Assembly (NCBI RefSeq): GCF_001742225.1
Contig: NZ_CP017076.1
Location: 1 to 64,000, forward strand
Origin: Novosphingobium resinovorum
GTDB taxonomy: Bacteria; Pseudomonadota; Alphaproteobacteria; Sphingomonadales; Sphingomonadaceae
Length of the DNA: 64,000 bases
Direction of reading: 5' to 3'
Below, piece by piece: positions 62,658-64,000 of this stretch. The notes under the pieces are model-generated. The model ran no database searches, was not told the DNA's origin, and saw nothing but the letters and a program-made list of their open reading frames with translations. The position numbers and the translations under genes are program-made. Position 1 is the stretch's first letter. Each line of letters starts with the position of its first letter.

Positions 62658-63992
62658 AGTCGTCCCCAGACGGCGCTCGTCTTCGCGGTCGATGGCCAGC
62701 AGCGACACGCCCTTGCTTTCGGTCATGACGAGCGCGGAGATCAGGCTGATCGCTCCGGCTCCCGCGACATAGAACGCGATGGGAAGCCAGTCGTCATATT
62801 CACGCAGCAGGCTGGTGCCGATCAAGGGAGCCCAGGACCCGGCGAAGATCGCGGTTACCTGATATCCGAGGGAGACTCCGGAATACCGCATCCGGGTCGG
62901 GAACATCTCGGCCATGATCGCGGGCTGCGGTGCGTACATCAGGGCATGGACGAACATGCCCAGGAAAATCCCTCCCAGCACGATGGCCGTACTGGCATTG
63001 CCGAACATCGGAAATGCGATGAAGGGCCATGCCATCGTGAGCGTTGCGCCCAGCAGGTACACTGGCTTGCGCCCGATCCGGTCGGCCATCGCGCCGAACA
63101 GCGGGATCAGAACGACATGGAGGATATGGGCGCAGAACAGCAGTGTCAGGATCTTGGTCGTATCGACGCCGATATGCGCCAGATACGTGATCGAGAACGT
63201 GACGACCATGTAGTACAGGATGTTCTCGCCTACCCGCAGGCCCATCGCGGTAAAGACGCCGCGCGGGTAGCGCCGGAACACTTCGACCAGCCCGTAACCC
63301 TGGTGCGCCCGATCCTCGGCTTCGGCCTTGGCGGCTTCGAAGATCGGGGAATCGGAGACTTGGGTTCGAATGTAATACCCGATCCCGACAATCACGGCCG
63401 AGAGCCAGAAGCCGAAGCGCCAGCCCCAAGACAGGAACTGTGCGTCGGACAATGTCGCCGACAGCACCAGCAGAACGATCGTTGCCAGCAGGTTGCCCAA
63501 GGGCACGCCAGCCTGGGGGAAACTGCCCCAGAAGGCGCGGCTATGATTGGGGCTGTGCTCTGCCACCAGCAGGACCGCGCCGCCCCACTCCCCGCCAAGT
63601 GCAAAGCCTTGGACGAAGCGCAGCACGACTAGCAGCACGGGCGCCCAATAACCGATCGCGCCGAACGTGGGGAGGCAACCCATCAAGAATGTTGAGCAGC
63701 CGATCAGCATCAGGCTGAACTGAAGCAGCGATTTGCGCCCGATCCTGTCGCCGATGTGACCGAACACGATGCCGCCGAGGGGGCGTGCGATGAAGCCGAC
63801 CGCATAAGTGGCGAAGGCCGCGATTACGCCGTCCAGATCATTGCCGGTGGCCGGGAAGAACAGTTTGCCGAAAATAAGCGTGGCTGCGGTTCCGTACAGG
63901 AAGAATTCGTACCATTCGACCACGGTTCCCGCCATCGAGGCGCCCACGACCTTGCGCAGGTAAGGCAGATCGGCTGTCTCTTCGTGCTGCAT
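62649..63992 (-). CDS. MHS-family MFS transporter
   Basis: 447 residues, 12 membrane segments. Metabolite:H+ symporter features: VVGASMAGTVVEWYEFFLYG, GGIVFGHIGDRIGRKSLLQF (loop 2-3 motif), RFVQGFALGGEWGGAVLLVA, FWGSFPQAGVPLG, and FGAMADRIGRKPVYLLGATL in the second half. Relatives carry dicarboxylates, shikimate, proline/betaine or aromatic acids; the substrate is not readable. Converges on the ligase gene with a 9-base overlap of the two ends. Confidence 0.92.
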   Translation of the reverse strand: MQHEETADLPYLRKVVGASMAGTVVEWYEFFLYGTAATLIFGKLFFPATGNDLDGVIAAFATYAVGFIARPLGGIVFGHIGDRIGRKSLLQFSLMLIGCSTFLMGCLPTFGAIGYWAPVLLVVLRFVQGFALGGEWGGAVLLVAEHSPNHSRAFWGSFPQAGVPLGNLLATIVLLVLSATLSDAQFLSWGWRFGFWLSAVIVGIGYYIRTQVSDSPIFEAAKAEAEDRAHQGYGLVEVFRRYPRGVFTAMGLRVGENILYYMVVTFSITYLAHIGVDTTKILTLLFCAHILHVVLIPLFGAMADRIGRKPVYLLGATLTMAWPFIAFPMFGNASTAIVLGGIFLGMFVHALMYAPQPAIMAEMFPTRMRYSGVSLGYQVTAIFAGSWAPLIGTSLLREYDDWLPIAFYVAGAGAISLISALVMTESKGVSLLAIDREDERRLGTTSG

Positions 63993-64000
63993 CGCTTCCA

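Noticed and set aside
1..64000. CRISPR array, rRNA operon, origin or prophage
   Set aside because: No spaced direct repeats of CRISPR type, no rRNA, no phage structural genes and no dnaA-box cluster were seen in this window.

Overview
The window is high-GC DNA (except a few AT-rich patches) that reads as a sphingomonad alphaproteobacterium, probably Novosphingobium, Sphingobium or Sphingomonas. The basis is two large TonB-dependent receptors, the aerobic (CobG/CobF) corrin pathway behind a B12 riboswitch, fused caa3 oxidase subunits, Ku/LigD end joining, and an aryl-sulfatase plus steroid-dehydrogenase scrapyard. No alignment was run, so the genus is inference.

Layout. 1-2.8 kb is accessory debris: an IS3 transposase tail, a small lipoprotein, a 5'-truncated and frameshifted arylsulfatase, and the last 100 codons of a 3-ketosteroid dehydrogenase-type flavoprotein. 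2.8-10.3 kb is a cobalamin riboswitch followed by tightly overlapping cobG-H-I-J, then cobL-E-M-F, with cobK on the opposite strand. 10.5-12.1 kb is a TauD-type dioxygenase divergent from a TetR regulator. 12.3-13.2 kb is a patchwork of broken genes (FAS1, a possible TolC piece, IS3). 13.3-18.7 kb is a probable cyanophycin/isoaspartyl-peptide locus: a TonB receptor divergent from an exported cyanophycinase fused to an isoaspartyl peptidase, with an overlapping Lrp/AsnC regulator. 19.3-23.0 kb is a Gram-negative sortase module: XRE regulator, VIT/vWA substrate ending in an LPQTG signal, and a class of sortase lying directly after it.

23.1-28.7 kb is an IS66 element. Its tnpB is split by a 3.4-kb serine-recombinase element carrying a DUF5372-like gene, an HTH gene and a small ORF, and its tnpC has an internal deletion. 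28.9-44.9 kb is mostly housekeeping: an AsmA-like protein, LigD and Ku, a caa3 cytochrome oxidase operon with a triheme cytochrome, a three-subunit molybdenum aldehyde/xanthine dehydrogenase, and a glutathione transferase. 45.0-47.6 kb holds a multiply broken TPP enzyme and a lipoprotein/SDR fragment junction. 48.1-55.6 kb has an ABC-2 (DUF3526) exporter divergent from a TonB siderophore-type receptor and an M14 metallopeptidase, sharing a palindromic operator-like site. 55.8-57.0 kb has a conserved small protein and RlmJ. 57.2-61.5 kb is a pile of insertion sequences (IS1182-like, an integrase-core element with long inverted repeats, IS110, IS256) that butts against a 5'-truncated O-antigen ligase. 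The window ends with an MHS-type MFS transporter.

The most interesting items are the cyanophycinase-isoaspartyl peptidase fusion, the precisely bounded serine-recombinase element inside IS66 tnpB, the sortase module with 10-bp phased repeats in front of its regulator, and the exporter/receptor/peptidase locus.
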